From JBAYOE01 sp050950065 (GTDB lineage Bacteria; Spirochaetota; Spirochaetia; Sphaerochaetales; Sphaerochaetaceae), in NCBI GenBank assembly GCA_050950065.1, contig JBMNGX010000002.1:310001-374000 (forward strand): 64,000 nucleotides of DNA. The letters run 5' to 3'. Within the stretch, counting starts at the first letter, position 1, and each line of letters begins with the position of its first letter. Shown here in pieces: positions 24,435 to 33,543 of the stretch. The position numbers were made by a program, and so were the translations under genes. The notes below the pieces were generated by a model. That model saw only the letters and a list, made by a program, of their open reading frames with translations. It was not told where the DNA came from and ran no database searches.

Positions 24435-25448
24435 ATGAATAATAACTCTTCTTCTTTACAAAGAGATGAAAAAAGGGCCCCTTCAATCAATGGAATGGCA
24501 GTTCTGTTGATAAATGGGGCTCTTACTCTTTTAGCACTAATTGTTTTTAGTATCCTTTTTACCCCATTGGCAGCTAACATGAGCGATTTATTGAAATTAA
24601 TTGGAATAATAATCTCTGCTACTTGGGGTTTTGTTGTTGGTCCAATTTTATTTATTGGTCTAAAGTCTTTAAAACCAAATGAGGCTTTGGTATTAACGTT
24701 ATTTGGTAAGTACTATGGGACTTTGAAAAATGAGGGCTTTTATTTTGTGAATCCCTTTGTAGTTGCAGTTAACCCTACTGTTAAAGAGTCTCCTTTTTCA
24801 GCAACAACTGCTAAGGTGGCAACCCAAGGCTCTTCTAGTGGTTCAATAAACATCTCACTTCACTCTAAAAAGATCTCATTAAAAGCAATCACCTTAAATA
24901 ATGAAAAACAAAAAGTTAACGATCAACTAGGAAACCCTGTTATAGTTGGCATTGTCGTTATTTGGAAAGTTGTTAATACGGCTAAAGCTGTCTTTAATGT
25001 AGATAACTATTTCGAATACTTGTCAATTCAAAGTGATGCAGCTTTAAGAAACATTGCTAGATTATATCCTTACGATACTGAAGATGAGGAAAAATCTTTA
25101 AGAGGAAGTAGTTTAGAAGTTGCAGAAAGGCTTAAAGCTGAAATTGGTGAAAAATGTGAAATTGCAGGATTGGAGATAGTTGAAGCACGCATTACTCACC
25201 TCTCTTATGCTCCTGAGATTGCCTCAGTGATGTTACAACGTCAACAAGCCACTGCTATCATTGCTGCTCGCCAAAAGATTGTAGAGGGCGCTGTGGGAAT
25301 GGTTGAGATGGCTTTAGAGATGTTAAGTAAGAAAGAGGTAGTTAACTTAGATGAAGAGCGTAAAGCTGCAATGGTTAGCAACTTGATGGTTATTTTAACG
25401 GGTAATAAAGATGCCCAACCAATAATTAATAGCGGAACATTGTACTAA
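24435..25448 (+). CDS. SPFH/band 7 domain membrane protein
   Basis: The 337-residue protein has two adjacent hydrophobic segments (about 22-46 and 55-76) and then an SPFH domain (about 80-300), with LKPNEALVLTLFGKYYGTL at its start and the helical oligomerisation part APEIASVMLQRQQATAIIAA. Such proteins form large membrane-bound ring or cage assemblies with scaffold roles. The C-terminus is short. A strong GGAGG precedes ATG 24435. The next gene, 9 bases on, is a 54-aa ribbon-helix-helix protein; this pair recurs in many bacteria as far as I know. Its precise role is not established. Confidence 0.85.
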   Translation: MNNNSSSLQRDEKRAPSINGMAVLLINGALTLLALIVFSILFTPLAANMSDLLKLIGIIISATWGFVVGPILFIGLKSLKPNEALVLTLFGKYYGTLKNEGFYFVNPFVVAVNPTVKESPFSATTAKVATQGSSSGSINISLHSKKISLKAITLNNEKQKVNDQLGNPVIVGIVVIWKVVNTAKAVFNVDNYFEYLSIQSDAALRNIARLYPYDTEDEEKSLRGSSLEVAERLKAEIGEKCEIAGLEIVEARITHLSYAPEIASVMLQRQQATAIIAARQKIVEGAVGMVEMALEMLSKKEVVNLDEERKAAMVSNLMVILTGNKDAQPIINSGTLY

Positions 25449-25457
25449 GGGTATTTT

Positions 25458-25622
25458 ATGAGTGAAAAAAAGAAGCAACTTTTGTTACGTCTATCAAATT
25501 CTTTATGGGAAGAGTTAGCTAGGTGGGCTGAAGATGACTTTCGATCTATAAATGGACAAATTGAGTATCTACTAAGTGAAGCTGTTAAAAAGAGAAATAA
25601 GAATTTTAAAGAGAAAGATTAG
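25458..25622 (+). CDS. Small Arc-like ribbon-helix-helix protein
   Basis: A 54-residue frame begins at ATG 25458, 9 bases after the SPFH gene. Its sequence fits an Arc-type ribbon-helix-helix fold: strand KKKQLLLRLS, helix LWEELARWAEDDFRS, then INGQIEYLLSEAVKK, including the NGQIEYLL signature of this family. Such proteins bind DNA as dimers. Co-transcription with the SPFH gene suggests autoregulation or a role tied to that protein (inference). No toxin-like gene is nearby. The 3' end overlaps the convergent cobB by 4 bases. Confidence 0.82.
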   Translation: MSEKKKQLLLRLSNSLWEELARWAEDDFRSINGQIEYLLSEAVKKRNKNFKEKD

Positions 25623-26365
25623 TTAAAATAGTCGTTTAAAGAGTTAAAGGTTGACTCTAAGTCTCTTAAAACTACTGTAGCATAACTATCTAAGGGGGTT
25701 TTTTGGTTATTAACAATAACTAAAGAGCCCCCATTTTGTATTGTAGCTAGTGGCATTGAGGCAGCTGGTTGTACAGTTAAACTACTACCAAGGGCTAACA
25801 CTAAATCAGCTTGTCCCATCTTATCAAAAGTGGACTCTAAAACTTGTGGTACTAATTGCTCCCCATAAAAGATAATATCAGGTTTTATAACTCCTCCACA
25901 TTTTTTACACTTAGGAACTTCCCCTTTAGCCACATAAGGGGCATCAAGTGAGTAATTACTTTTAGTATTACACTCTATGCAGTAACTGGTAGCAGGACTT
26001 CCATGAATTTCAACAACATTCTTAGAGCCTGCTTTTTGATGAAGTAGATCTATGTTTTGAGTGTATACTCCCTCAATTAGCCCTTTATCTTCTAACTTTG
26101 CCAAAGTTGTATGAACTATTGAGGGGGTGAAGTTATCCAATACGTAAACAAACTCTTTTGCCCAGTTATAAAAAAGAGAAGGGTCTTGTAAAAAGAGGTC
26201 CATCGATAAAAGCTCTTCCACCTGATACCCTTTGTAATCGGAGGTGTAAAACCCCCCTTCTCCCCTAAAATCTCTTATTCCACTAAGAGTCGATACTCCC
26301 GCTCCACTAAATACAACACTCATAGTGGAGTTTTCCAACAATTCAATTAACTTTTTAATCATCAT
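25619..26365 (-). CDS. cobB: NAD-dependent protein deacylase, SIR2 family
   Basis: Sirtuins remove acyl groups from lysines using NAD. The 248-residue protein has GAGVSTLSGIRDFRG (about 21-35), the TQNIDLLHQKAG loop, the catalytic His in VVEIHGS, a Cys4 zinc site (YCIEC and CKKCGG), and GSSLTVQPAA near the end. ATG ATG starts follow AAGGAT. It lies 7 bases downstream of miaB. The substrate type (acetyl or succinyl) cannot be called: I do not see an obvious Tyr/Arg pair of class III enzymes. Confidence 0.93.
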   Translation of the reverse strand: MMIKKLIELLENSTMSVVFSGAGVSTLSGIRDFRGEGGFYTSDYKGYQVEELLSMDLFLQDPSLFYNWAKEFVYVLDNFTPSIVHTTLAKLEDKGLIEGVYTQNIDLLHQKAGSKNVVEIHGSPATSYCIECNTKSNYSLDAPYVAKGEVPKCKKCGGVIKPDIIFYGEQLVPQVLESTFDKMGQADLVLALGSSLTVQPAASMPLATIQNGGSLVIVNNQKTPLDSYATVVLRDLESTFNSLNDYFN

Positions 26366-26372
26366 TTTATCC

Positions 26373-27662
26373 TTAGGTTATTTGGTGGGCATTGTAGGTA
26401 TTTCCAACTAGTTTTTCCAACTCTACAAAGACAAAGTCTCCCACTTTTAATTCTCCCACTGGATCAAAGACAACCATCTCATCGTGCTCTGTTTTTCCTA
26501 AAAGATTTTGAGGATTCTTTTTAGAAGGACCTTCAACTAAAACCTCGACAACTCCAGTTGCCCTTTTCTCTTTAAGTTTAACAGTACGTTTTCTTTGTTG
26601 ATCAATTAAAAGTTGCAATCGAGCCATCTTTATCTCAGATGGGATCTGGTTCTCCATTGTAACAGCTTTTGTCCCCTCTCGGGGGTTAAAGTAGTACATA
26701 AAAGCCTCTAAGAAGTCCAAATCTTCCATTACTTGCAATGTTTGGTGAAAATCATCTTCAGTTTCACCAGGAAAACCAACCATCACATCAGTTGTAATTG
26801 TTAGATTTGGCACTGCCTTTTTTAACTTATCGATTAAAGTTAGGTAGTGCTCTTTAGTATATTTTCTATTCATCCCTTTAAGGACACTAGTAGAACCACT
26901 TTGCATTGGGATATGTAAATGTTTTGCGATTTTGGGTTGAGTTGCAATAACTTCAATTAAATCATCAGAAAAGTCTTTTGGGTGGGGAGATTCAAATCTT
27001 ATCCACCTTATTGAGTTTGTCTTTTCAATAATCTTTAGTAAAAGGTCACTAAAGGTGATCTCTTTGTAGTTGTAAGAGTTCACATTTTGTCCTAATAAGG
27101 TAATCTCTTTAACCCCTTTAGAATCCAAGAACTCAATCTCTTCTAAAATAGATTCCAATGAGCGGCTAACTTCCCTGCCTCTAACATATGGAACAATGCA
27201 ATAAGAGCAAAAGTTGTTACACCCATTCATAATTGGGACAAAAGATTTAACATCACCCTCTTTGTAATAGCTACTAGTGAAAGAGTAGTTTTGATCTCTT
27301 TCATCGTTAGCACCCCTTAACAAAGCGGCTATTCTTAATTTATCGTTAGTTCCCATCACATGATCAACTGCTGGCGCCTCTTTTAAAAACTCATCTCCAA
27401 GACGTTCGGCCATACAACCTGCGATGATAAGCTTCATCTCTTTAGACTCTTTAAGGTGTTGAAAGTACCCTATCCTCCCCCAAATTCTATTTTCAGCAGT
27501 TTTTCTAACGCTACATGTATTTATAATTGCATAGTCTGCTTTATCTGCACTCTCTGCAGGAACTAATCCTGAATCTTGAAGTGCCAATTCCAAAGCATTC
27601 GACTCGGCAAAGTTCATTTGGCATCCATAAGTTTCGAGCCAATATTTTTTATCACCACTCAT
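26373..27662 (-). CDS. miaB: tRNA-2-methylthio-N6-dimethylallyladenosine synthase MiaB
   Basis: MiaB methylthiolates i6A37 in tRNA. The 429-residue radical SAM enzyme has the three N-terminal cysteines (YGCQMNFAES, NTCSVR, IAGCMAERL) for the auxiliary cluster, the SAM cluster motif CNNFCSYCIVPYVRGRE near 150, and a C-terminal TRAM domain. The GCQMNFAES and PYVRGRE forms favour MiaB over RimO or MtaB. It lies 6 bases after folD and upstream of cobB. Confidence 0.95.
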   Translation of the reverse strand: MSGDKKYWLETYGCQMNFAESNALELALQDSGLVPAESADKADYAIINTCSVRKTAENRIWGRIGYFQHLKESKEMKLIIAGCMAERLGDEFLKEAPAVDHVMGTNDKLRIAALLRGANDERDQNYSFTSSYYKEGDVKSFVPIMNGCNNFCSYCIVPYVRGREVSRSLESILEEIEFLDSKGVKEITLLGQNVNSYNYKEITFSDLLLKIIEKTNSIRWIRFESPHPKDFSDDLIEVIATQPKIAKHLHIPMQSGSTSVLKGMNRKYTKEHYLTLIDKLKKAVPNLTITTDVMVGFPGETEDDFHQTLQVMEDLDFLEAFMYYFNPREGTKAVTMENQIPSEIKMARLQLLIDQQRKRTVKLKEKRATGVVEVLVEGPSKKNPQNLLGKTEHDEMVVFDPVGELKVGDFVFVELEKLVGNTYNAHQIT

Positions 27663-27668
27663 CAGGTG

Positions 27669-28547
27669 TTAACTCCTTTTATTATAATGTCTTTGTGCTG
27701 CTAGTAGTGTATTAACCATTAGTTGGGCAATTGTCATTGGCCCAACTCCCCCAGGAACTGGGGTAATAGCTTTACACTTTTTTTCTACGTTTTCAAAATC
27801 GACATCACCAACTAAGCGGTATCCTTTTTTGCGAGAATCATCATCTACTCTGTTTATCCCAACGTCTATTACTATGCAACTCTCATTAACCATATCATCT
27901 GTTATAAAATTAGCTTTACCTATTGCTGCAATTAAGATATCGGCATTTAAGGTAGCCTCTTTAAGGTTTTTAGTTCGAGAGTGGCAAACTGTGACTGTTG
28001 CATCGTTCCCTTTTTGCATTAAAAGAGCTGCTGTAGGTTTTCCAACAATATTGGATCTACCTACTACTGTAACGTTTTTACCGCTAGTTTCTATATTGTA
28101 ATACTCTAATATTTTTAATATGCCAGCTGGAGTACAAGGGACAAAACCCTCCTCCTCACTTAACAAAGAGCCTAAGTTGGTTACATGTAAACCATCAACA
28201 TCTTTTTCAGCTCTTATCTGTTTTATAATTTTTCTTTCGTTCATATGAGAAGGAAGAGGAAGTTGTACTAAGATTGCATCAACATTTGCATCTTTATTTA
28301 ATTGGTTAATTAAATTTAATAAAACATCCTCTTCAATATTAGCTTCCAGTTTATAATCTTGGTGGACAAATCCAAGTTCTTCACACACTTTAGTTTTACT
28401 AGCTACATAAGTTGCGCTAGCTGGATCATCGCCAACTAGAACAACAGCTAAGGTGGGTTTATGAGATGAGAGAGCAACAAATTTTGCACACTCTTTTTTA
28501 ACTTCTTCACGCACTTTTAGTGCGACTTCTTTTCCAGATAAAATCAA
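27669..28547 (-). CDS. folD: Bifunctional methylenetetrahydrofolate dehydrogenase/cyclohydrolase FolD
   Basis: FolD interconverts 5,10-methylene-, methenyl- and 10-formyl-THF. The 292-residue product carries the catalytic YVASKTKVCEELG (Tyr and Lys), VDAILVQLPLPSH, the VVGRSNIVGKPTAALL dinucleotide-binding block and PVPGGVGPMTIAQLM. The start is TTG 28547: AGGAGAT lies 6 bases upstream and the product then begins MILSGKEVA as family members do. The open frame extends 45 codons further, but that stretch has no family resemblance. Confidence 0.95.
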   Translation of the reverse strand: MILSGKEVALKVREEVKKECAKFVALSSHKPTLAVVLVGDDPASATYVASKTKVCEELGFVHQDYKLEANIEEDVLLNLINQLNKDANVDAILVQLPLPSHMNERKIIKQIRAEKDVDGLHVTNLGSLLSEEEGFVPCTPAGILKILEYYNIETSGKNVTVVGRSNIVGKPTAALLMQKGNDATVTVCHSRTKNLKEATLNADILIAAIGKANFITDDMVNESCIVIDVGINRVDDDSRKKGYRLVGDVDFENVEKKCKAITPVPGGVGPMTIAQLMVNTLLAAQRHYNKRS

Positions 28548-28615
28548 AATAATATCTCCTAGCACTCTTATACCAAAAAATAAGAAATGTGTGTACAGGT
28601 ATTCCTTTAATAGGT

Positions 28616-28643
28616 TTTCAAAAGAACAGTGATACGATATGAT
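28616..28643 (+). promoter_or_regulatory. Possible promoter of the exported barrel protein
   Basis: TTTCAA (28616-28621), 16 bases, TATGAT (28638-28643). The -10 is good, the -35 weak. Confidence 0.35.
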
Positions 28644-28671
28644 TGAACGATAATAGATAAGTGAGGATCTT

Positions 28672-29292
28672 GTGATAAACAAAAAACTAGTTTTAATTAT
28701 TTTAATAGTTACCCTTTTAGTAGCCCCTCTCTTTGGTCAAAGTGGTGGAAAGTATTACGAAAAAGGGGACCAAATGTTCACCTTTAGAGCAGGTCCTGTA
28801 ATTCCAGCCTTCTTTTATTTCCCTTATGATGATGGGGAAACAACACTACCTTTCTTTGAAGGAACCCACTTAAAAGTTGGCGGGTATGGTTCTATTAGGT
28901 ATCAAGGGTTTGTAAACTCATCTTTAGCTTTGGGAGGTGAGTTAGGTTACTACTTTAACTATGATAACAGTAAAGAGCTTTTTACCAGTGTCCCATTTCA
29001 AGCTAAATTAACCTACTTCCCCCTTCAAGGAACCTTTGAGATTCCTTTAAGTGTTGGAGTTGGTTTTGGGTATAACTCCTACAGTGGTGGAAATAAACCC
29101 TCATACTTTAGCTCACTCTTTACCGCTGAAGTTGGCTTTAGCTGGTTCTTTAAAGAAAACTGGGGACTAACTTTAAGTAGTGGTTTACAACTTTATCCAG
29201 AGATTTACTTAAAAAACCATCCAAACCATGCACACACTGCCTTAGCTGGTGTAATGCCAATTACACTAAGCATTAGCTATAGAAGTAATTAG
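28672..29292 (+). CDS. Exported outer-membrane-type beta-barrel protein, unknown function
   Basis: The 206-residue protein starts with a signal peptide (about 1-22, ending LFGQ). The mature part alternates hydrophobic/aromatic strands with Gly-rich turns (YFNYDN, VGFGYNSYSGG, AEVGFSWFFKENWGLTLSSG) and ends in ITLSISYRSN, resembling an eight-stranded OmpW/OmpA-type barrel. I do not recognise the specific family. GTG 28672 is supported by GAGG nine bases upstream. It is followed after 9 bases by the lipoprotein pseudogene and was probably co-transcribed with it. Confidence 0.68.
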   Translation: MINKKLVLIILIVTLLVAPLFGQSGGKYYEKGDQMFTFRAGPVIPAFFYFPYDDGETTLPFFEGTHLKVGGYGSIRYQGFVNSSLALGGELGYYFNYDNSKELFTSVPFQAKLTYFPLQGTFEIPLSVGVGFGYNSYSGGNKPSYFSSLFTAEVGFSWFFKENWGLTLSSGLQLYPEIYLKNHPNHAHTALAGVMPITLSISYRSN

Positions 29293-29301
29293 GGGGAAAC
29301 A

Positions 29302-30241
29302 ATGAAATTCAATAAGTTAACTATATTAACCCTAGCAATAATATTAATCGCCTTACTAATAAGTTGTAACACTGAAGATGCAGGTATCTTCAAACAAATA
29401 AGTCTCTCTGTAGAAAGAGATAATGTTGAAAACATCAATTTAATCTTACTGAAGAGGCAACTTTCATCTATGCCTTTGCAGGAAATAGAGGTCTAGGTAG
29501 TTACGAAATTATTGTTGATGATGGAAAAACCAAAACAGGAAATTGGACTTCAATTAAAAGTAGTAAAGTATCAAACTACACAACTTTTAATGATAAAATT
29601 TTCTATTCCCAAGAAGTCACAGGGAATGTAAAAAATAAACTATTTCAATATGATTTAACAACGAAAATTACAACACCTTTAGATGATGCCTATGTAGTAG
29701 ACATGGCACCTCAACAAAACTTAGTTGTTATTCAAAAAAATATTGTTGATAATGTTGAAGATGCGGAATTTAGTGTATTTGAATTTGATAATAATGGCAG
29801 TTTAGTTGCTGAAAACGATAAGGGAAAACTTGGGTATACCCCTATTCTAATTACAGCAACTAACTCTAATAATACGTGTTAACTGACCCTAATGATGAAG
29901 ATGGCATTGTTGCTATTGGCGAGTTAGGTGGTCATGTAGTTACTATTAGCAAAAAAGGTAAAATATCTGTGTGGGGATAAAAGTCGTGTAGTCTTAAAGG
30001 TAGAAATGTAGATCATCTACCCTACCCCACATTTGTTTATGGTAATGAACTTTACTTATTAGATAGTAGCAACAAGTTTGTTAAAATAACTGATGCTGGT
30101 GTTGTTAGTGAGGCAACTCAAAGTGGTTTAAAGGAATTAGCTAAACTAAGTTCTGTTAGAATACACAGTTATCTTGTAGATGGTCATGACCTCTACGTTG
30201 GGACAGAGAACAGTGGTATTCTAATTTATAAGTTAAATTAA
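29302..30241 (+). pseudogene. Frameshifted lipoprotein, decayed
   Basis: ATG 29302 follows AGGGGGAAAC and opens a typical lipoprotein signal with lipobox LISC (Cys 24). The frame ends early at 29494-29496, but the coding character continues in another frame from about 29436 (QFNLTEEATFIYAFAGNRG) to TAA 29880, then in a third from about 29876 (VLTDPNDEDGIVAIGELGG) to TAA 29978. It resumes beyond that, with VDHLPYPTFVYGNELYLL, to the final stop at 30239-30241. Joined, they give a lipoprotein of about 310 residues with repeated short strands suggestive of a beta-propeller. At least three lesions make expression of the full protein unlikely. Sequencing error is the main alternative. The 3' end overlaps the next, convergent gene by 4 bases. 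Confidence 0.75.
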
Positions 30242-30852
30242 TCGCACCTTACTTCGTGTAAGATTTCACGAACCTCATCATCGGTATACTGTAAGTCGAT
30301 TTCATCGCTAGTAAGACCGATGAATTCGTGGTTCATGTAGTGAATCCAAGTCTCATCATTTATTGAATTAAGAACGTGCTTTCTACAGTAGTAATCAGGC
30401 TGAATAGGGAGGCGATCTTCCTCTTTGTAGTTGGCTACTTTGTAATCAAAAACAGCCACTTTTATATCATCACGGGGAATTCCTTTGGAAAGCATTACCT
30501 CTACTAAAGCATTAACAGTTTTTCCTGTATCAAAGATATCATCTACAATTAAGATTTTATCACCAGAGCGTAAATAATCGGGAGAGTAAGTCCACCCATC
30601 AATTCTAACTTCACTTTCAAGTTTCATATTCTCATAGGATCTAGCTACTACTGCAGCATAAAAAACTGGTCTGTCACCAGCTTTAGATCGTACTAATTTG
30701 TAGTACTCACTAAAAACGTTTCCCATATAAGCACCACCACGTAATGATACGTAGATGATATCTGGGACAAACTTATCTTCTTTATACATTTTGTGGGCTA
30801 ATTTTAAAGCTGAATCTCTTAAAAACTCTGGACTAATAAACTCTTTTTTCAT
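30238..30852 (-). CDS. Phosphoribosyltransferase (hypoxanthine/xanthine type)
   Basis: The 204-residue protein has the PRPP-binding signature ILIVDDIFDTGKTVNAL (about 99-115) and the early SLRGGAYMG loop of purine phosphoribosyltransferases. It probably salvages a purine base to its nucleotide. The C-terminal region with DYYCRKHVLNSINDETWIHY is typical of the hypoxanthine phosphoribosyltransferase-like group found in many anaerobes, but base specificity cannot be fixed by eye. It follows map by 16 bases at the end of the gapA-to-map run. Confidence 0.8.
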   Translation of the reverse strand: MKKEFISPEFLRDSALKLAHKMYKEDKFVPDIIYVSLRGGAYMGNVFSEYYKLVRSKAGDRPVFYAAVVARSYENMKLESEVRIDGWTYSPDYLRSGDKILIVDDIFDTGKTVNALVEVMLSKGIPRDDIKVAVFDYKVANYKEEDRLPIQPDYYCRKHVLNSINDETWIHYMNHEFIGLTSDEIDLQYTDDEVREILHEVRCD

Positions 30853-30868
30853 ACCACAGAGTACCTAT

Positions 30869-31627
30869 TCAATCGTTAACAGTCAATATCTTCACACCAT
30901 CTTTTGTGATAGCTACAGTGTGTTCCCAGTGAGCTGATGGTTTGCCATCTGCTGTAACTACTGTCCACTGATCTTCTAAAACATACACATCTTTAGTTCC
31001 TAAATTAATCATTGGCTCAATAGCTAGTACCATCCCCTCTCTTAAACGGGGGTTAGCACTAAATGGACTAACGTAGTTGGGCACTTGAGGATCTTCGTGG
31101 ATAGCTAAACCCACCCCATGACCACAATAATCTCTAACTACTCCAAAATTGTGTTTATCAGCATGTTTAAAAATAGGAAGTGAGATGTCGTGGATGCGGG
31201 CATTCTTCTTGTTAGCCCCCTCTATGCCCAAATAGAGCGACTCTCTGGTAACTTTAACTAATTTCTCATTCTCTTTAGTGGAAGAGCCTCCAGCGATGTA
31301 GGTTCGCGCTGCATCTGAGTAGTACCCCTTCAAATCAATTCCAATGTCCACTGATACTAAATCCCCTTTCTTAATAACTTTGTTACTAGGAATGCCGTGG
31401 ATAACCTCTTCATTGACTGAGACACAAGCGCTAGCAGGGAAACCCATGTAATTTAAAAATGCAGGTCTTCCGTTGTTTTTAACGATAAAATCGTGACAAT
31501 ACTTATCGATTTCTAATGTTGTCATTCCAACTTCAATAAAAGTTTCTAAGTTATCGTGAAGTTGTGCTAAGAGGCGACAAGACTCTTCAATGTATTTTAT
31601 TTGATCAGCTGTCTTTAATGTAATCAT
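30869..31627 (-). CDS. map: Methionine aminopeptidase, type I
   Basis: The enzyme removes initiator methionine. The 252-residue protein shows the metal ligands: Asp in VDIGIDLKGYYSDAAR (two), His in GHGVGLAIHEDP, Glu in MVLAIEPMI and Glu in SAHWEHTVAI. The start region overlaps the nusB 3' end by 23 bases. There is no N-terminal zinc-finger extension. Confidence 0.96.
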   Translation of the reverse strand: MITLKTADQIKYIEESCRLLAQLHDNLETFIEVGMTTLEIDKYCHDFIVKNNGRPAFLNYMGFPASACVSVNEEVIHGIPSNKVIKKGDLVSVDIGIDLKGYYSDAARTYIAGGSSTKENEKLVKVTRESLYLGIEGANKKNARIHDISLPIFKHADKHNFGVVRDYCGHGVGLAIHEDPQVPNYVSPFSANPRLREGMVLAIEPMINLGTKDVYVLEDQWTVVTADGKPSAHWEHTVAITKDGVKILTVND

Positions 31628-32048
31628 CTAACTCTTTCTCTATTGAGTCTAATATGCCATTGATGAACTTGTAGTTCATTTGGCGACTATACTCTTGTGA
31701 GAGGCGTACTGCCTCTGTAATTACAATATTCTTGTGAATATTTTTCATATGTAAAAGAGAAAATAGCGAGAGGCGTAAGATATTGCGATCAATGCGGTCA
31801 ATTTTCTCTAATGGACGATTAATTGAGAAGTGGGAAATCATTTTATCTATTTCATTAAGGTTTTCTATTGTCCCTAAAACTAAGTAGCGGGCAAACATCT
31901 TCGTATCAACATCAAGTTTTGCCTCCTCCTCTACACTTAGGGTGGGAAACTCAACGAAATTAGTCTCTTCACTTAGTTCATTGTTAAAATCGAAAGCATA
32001 GAGAGTCATTAGAGCAAGTTCACGAGCATGATGACGACTTTTCACCAC
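31605..32048 (-). CDS. nusB: Transcription antitermination factor NusB
   Basis: NusB works with NusE/S10 and NusA at boxA sites in rRNA leaders. The 147-residue all-helical protein has the RHHARELALMTLYAFDF N-terminus, RIDRNILRLSLFSLL and the closing helix FINGILDSI. The start is GTG (32048 or the next codon), placed directly at the stop of the PpiC gene. nusA lies elsewhere in this window. Confidence 0.94.
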   Translation of the reverse strand: MVKSRHHARELALMTLYAFDFNNELSEETNFVEFPTLSVEEEAKLDVDTKMFARYLVLGTIENLNEIDKMISHFSINRPLEKIDRIDRNILRLSLFSLLHMKNIHKNIVITEAVRLSQEYSRQMNYKFINGILDSIEKELDDYIKDS

Positions 32049-33095
32049 CTACTCCTCTAACAAGATTGTAACTTGCCCCTCTTGCCTTAAATCTTTAACT
32101 AATTTTTCAATTGCTTGTAAGTAGGCAACTTGTTTAGCTCGATCTACTAAGGTGCTTTCAATGTACTCTTTAACTGTAACTTTAGAGTCGGGGTTAACTG
32201 TATCGGTTAAACTTAACAATTTGGGATCGGTGTGAATTGTTACTTTTATAATATGGTACCCCCCATTTGATTCTAAAACACCTGAAGGTTTACCAACTTT
32301 TAAAGCGAAGATATCGTCAAAGAATTTCTCTCCTAGGTAAGCTCTCATCTCTTTATCATCGTAGCTTAACCACCCAATATCTCCCCCTTTATTAATTGAA
32401 TCTTTATCCTTAGAGTATTTAGGAACCAACTCTTCAAAAGTGTAGGTGTCGTACTTAATCCACCTAGCTAACATATCCATCTCTCTTTTAACTTCTGCTT
32501 TATCTTTCTCATCAAAAGGCATGAAGATGTGGCTAATTCGAACTAACTCAGGATTTATAAAAGCACTTCTATTTGTTCTAAAGAACTCGTTGATTTGTTG
32601 TTCGGTGGGCTTTGGGTAATTTTCTAACTCACTGCCCATCTTTCCTCTAACATAAAGATCGATTAGTGAAGATTCGTATAAGGATTTGCGAAATTCTTGT
32701 AATCCAACTCCATAAGAGTTTCTAATAATTTGTTCAAATTGGGCGTCGGTTATTCTTTGGCCAACTTGTTGTTCAACATAGGCTCTTTGTTGATTTATTA
32801 AACTATCGAGTTGGGCATCGGAAACTCTATACCCATCTCTTTCTGCCCCTTGGAAGACCAATTCATCATTTACCATAATCTCTAAGACATCCCTTTTAGT
32901 TATGATTTCTGTTGAACCAGCTTCTATAGCTTCTTGACGATAAAGCTCATATTGGGCATTTAAATCGGCCTCTTTAATCATTGTGTTTCTTATTAGATTA
33001 ACTGAGGCAACATTTTTGCTGATAATAGCTGCTGAAACCGTTGTTAATGGTAGTAGTATTAAAAGTATAAGCACCAATCTCAATTTATTTTTCAT
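32049..33095 (-). CDS. Periplasmic PpiC/SurA-type peptidyl-prolyl isomerase or chaperone
   Basis: The 348-residue protein has a signal peptide (about 1-22), a helical SurA_N-like chaperone domain (about 30-170) and a parvulin domain (about 185-290) with the marks ISHIFMPF, KGGDIGWLSYDD and GGYHIIKV. It probably escorts outer-membrane proteins to BamA, a role consistent with the outer-membrane genes in this window; whether the parvulin domain is active is not known. It precedes nusB by one base. Confidence 0.85.
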   Translation of the reverse strand: MKNKLRLVLILLILLPLTTVSAAIISKNVASVNLIRNTMIKEADLNAQYELYRQEAIEAGSTEIITKRDVLEIMVNDELVFQGAERDGYRVSDAQLDSLINQQRAYVEQQVGQRITDAQFEQIIRNSYGVGLQEFRKSLYESSLIDLYVRGKMGSELENYPKPTEQQINEFFRTNRSAFINPELVRISHIFMPFDEKDKAEVKREMDMLARWIKYDTYTFEELVPKYSKDKDSINKGGDIGWLSYDDKEMRAYLGEKFFDDIFALKVGKPSGVLESNGGYHIIKVTIHTDPKLLSLTDTVNPDSKVTVKEYIESTLVDRAKQVAYLQAIEKLVKDLRQEGQVTILLEE

Positions 33096-33110
33096 GACAA
33101 GACTCCTTAA

Positions 33111-33524
33111 TTACTTAATCAGCAGTTGCGAACCAATTAATTTAGCTTCACTAACACTTTTTATTACTTCACTGAAGGTGACAAACATCCCCTCTTTTTC
33201 CATAATCATCATCAAATTTTGTAAACTTTTAGTTTTTCTTAATCCCTTGTTAGGGATAAAGGCAAAAGACCTTTTGCCTCCCACATTCCCATTCTGTTTT
33301 AAGAACGTGCTCACTTTATTATCAAAAGATTTACTAAAAAAAGATGTTGGTGTTGCACCTAAGACGATGTAGTCATAAGTGGTAAGAGTTTTACCCTTAT
33401 TTTGACCAATCTCAATTAAATCGACAAAATGCCCTTGCGACTCAATACCTTTTGCAAGGGCACCTGCCAACTCTTTACATATATTTGCCGACGGTTGGTC
33501 GGCATAAAGTACACATACTCTCAT
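33111..33524 (-). CDS. Flavodoxin-like protein
   Basis: The 137-residue protein looks like a single flavodoxin-type alpha/beta domain: strand MRVCVLYAD, the phosphate loop region PSANICKELAGALAKGI, then YDYIVLGATPTSFFSK where flavodoxins place their second flavin loop. The first loop lacks the canonical T-x-T-G-N-T pattern, so flavin binding is uncertain. An AAGG precedes the ATG. It follows secG after 47 bases that hold a perfect 14-bp palindrome. Confidence 0.6.
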   Translation of the reverse strand: MRVCVLYADQPSANICKELAGALAKGIESQGHFVDLIEIGQNKGKTLTTYDYIVLGATPTSFFSKSFDNKVSTFLKQNGNVGGKRSFAFIPNKGLRKTKSLQNLMMIMEKEGMFVTFSEVIKSVSEAKLIGSQLLIK

Positions 33525-33543
33525 AAAAGACCTTTCAATGCAC

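Noticed and set aside
25458..25622. Reading the small ribbon-helix-helix gene as half of a toxin-antitoxin module
   Set aside because: No toxin-like gene is adjacent: the upstream neighbour is an SPFH scaffold and the downstream one is a convergent sirtuin.
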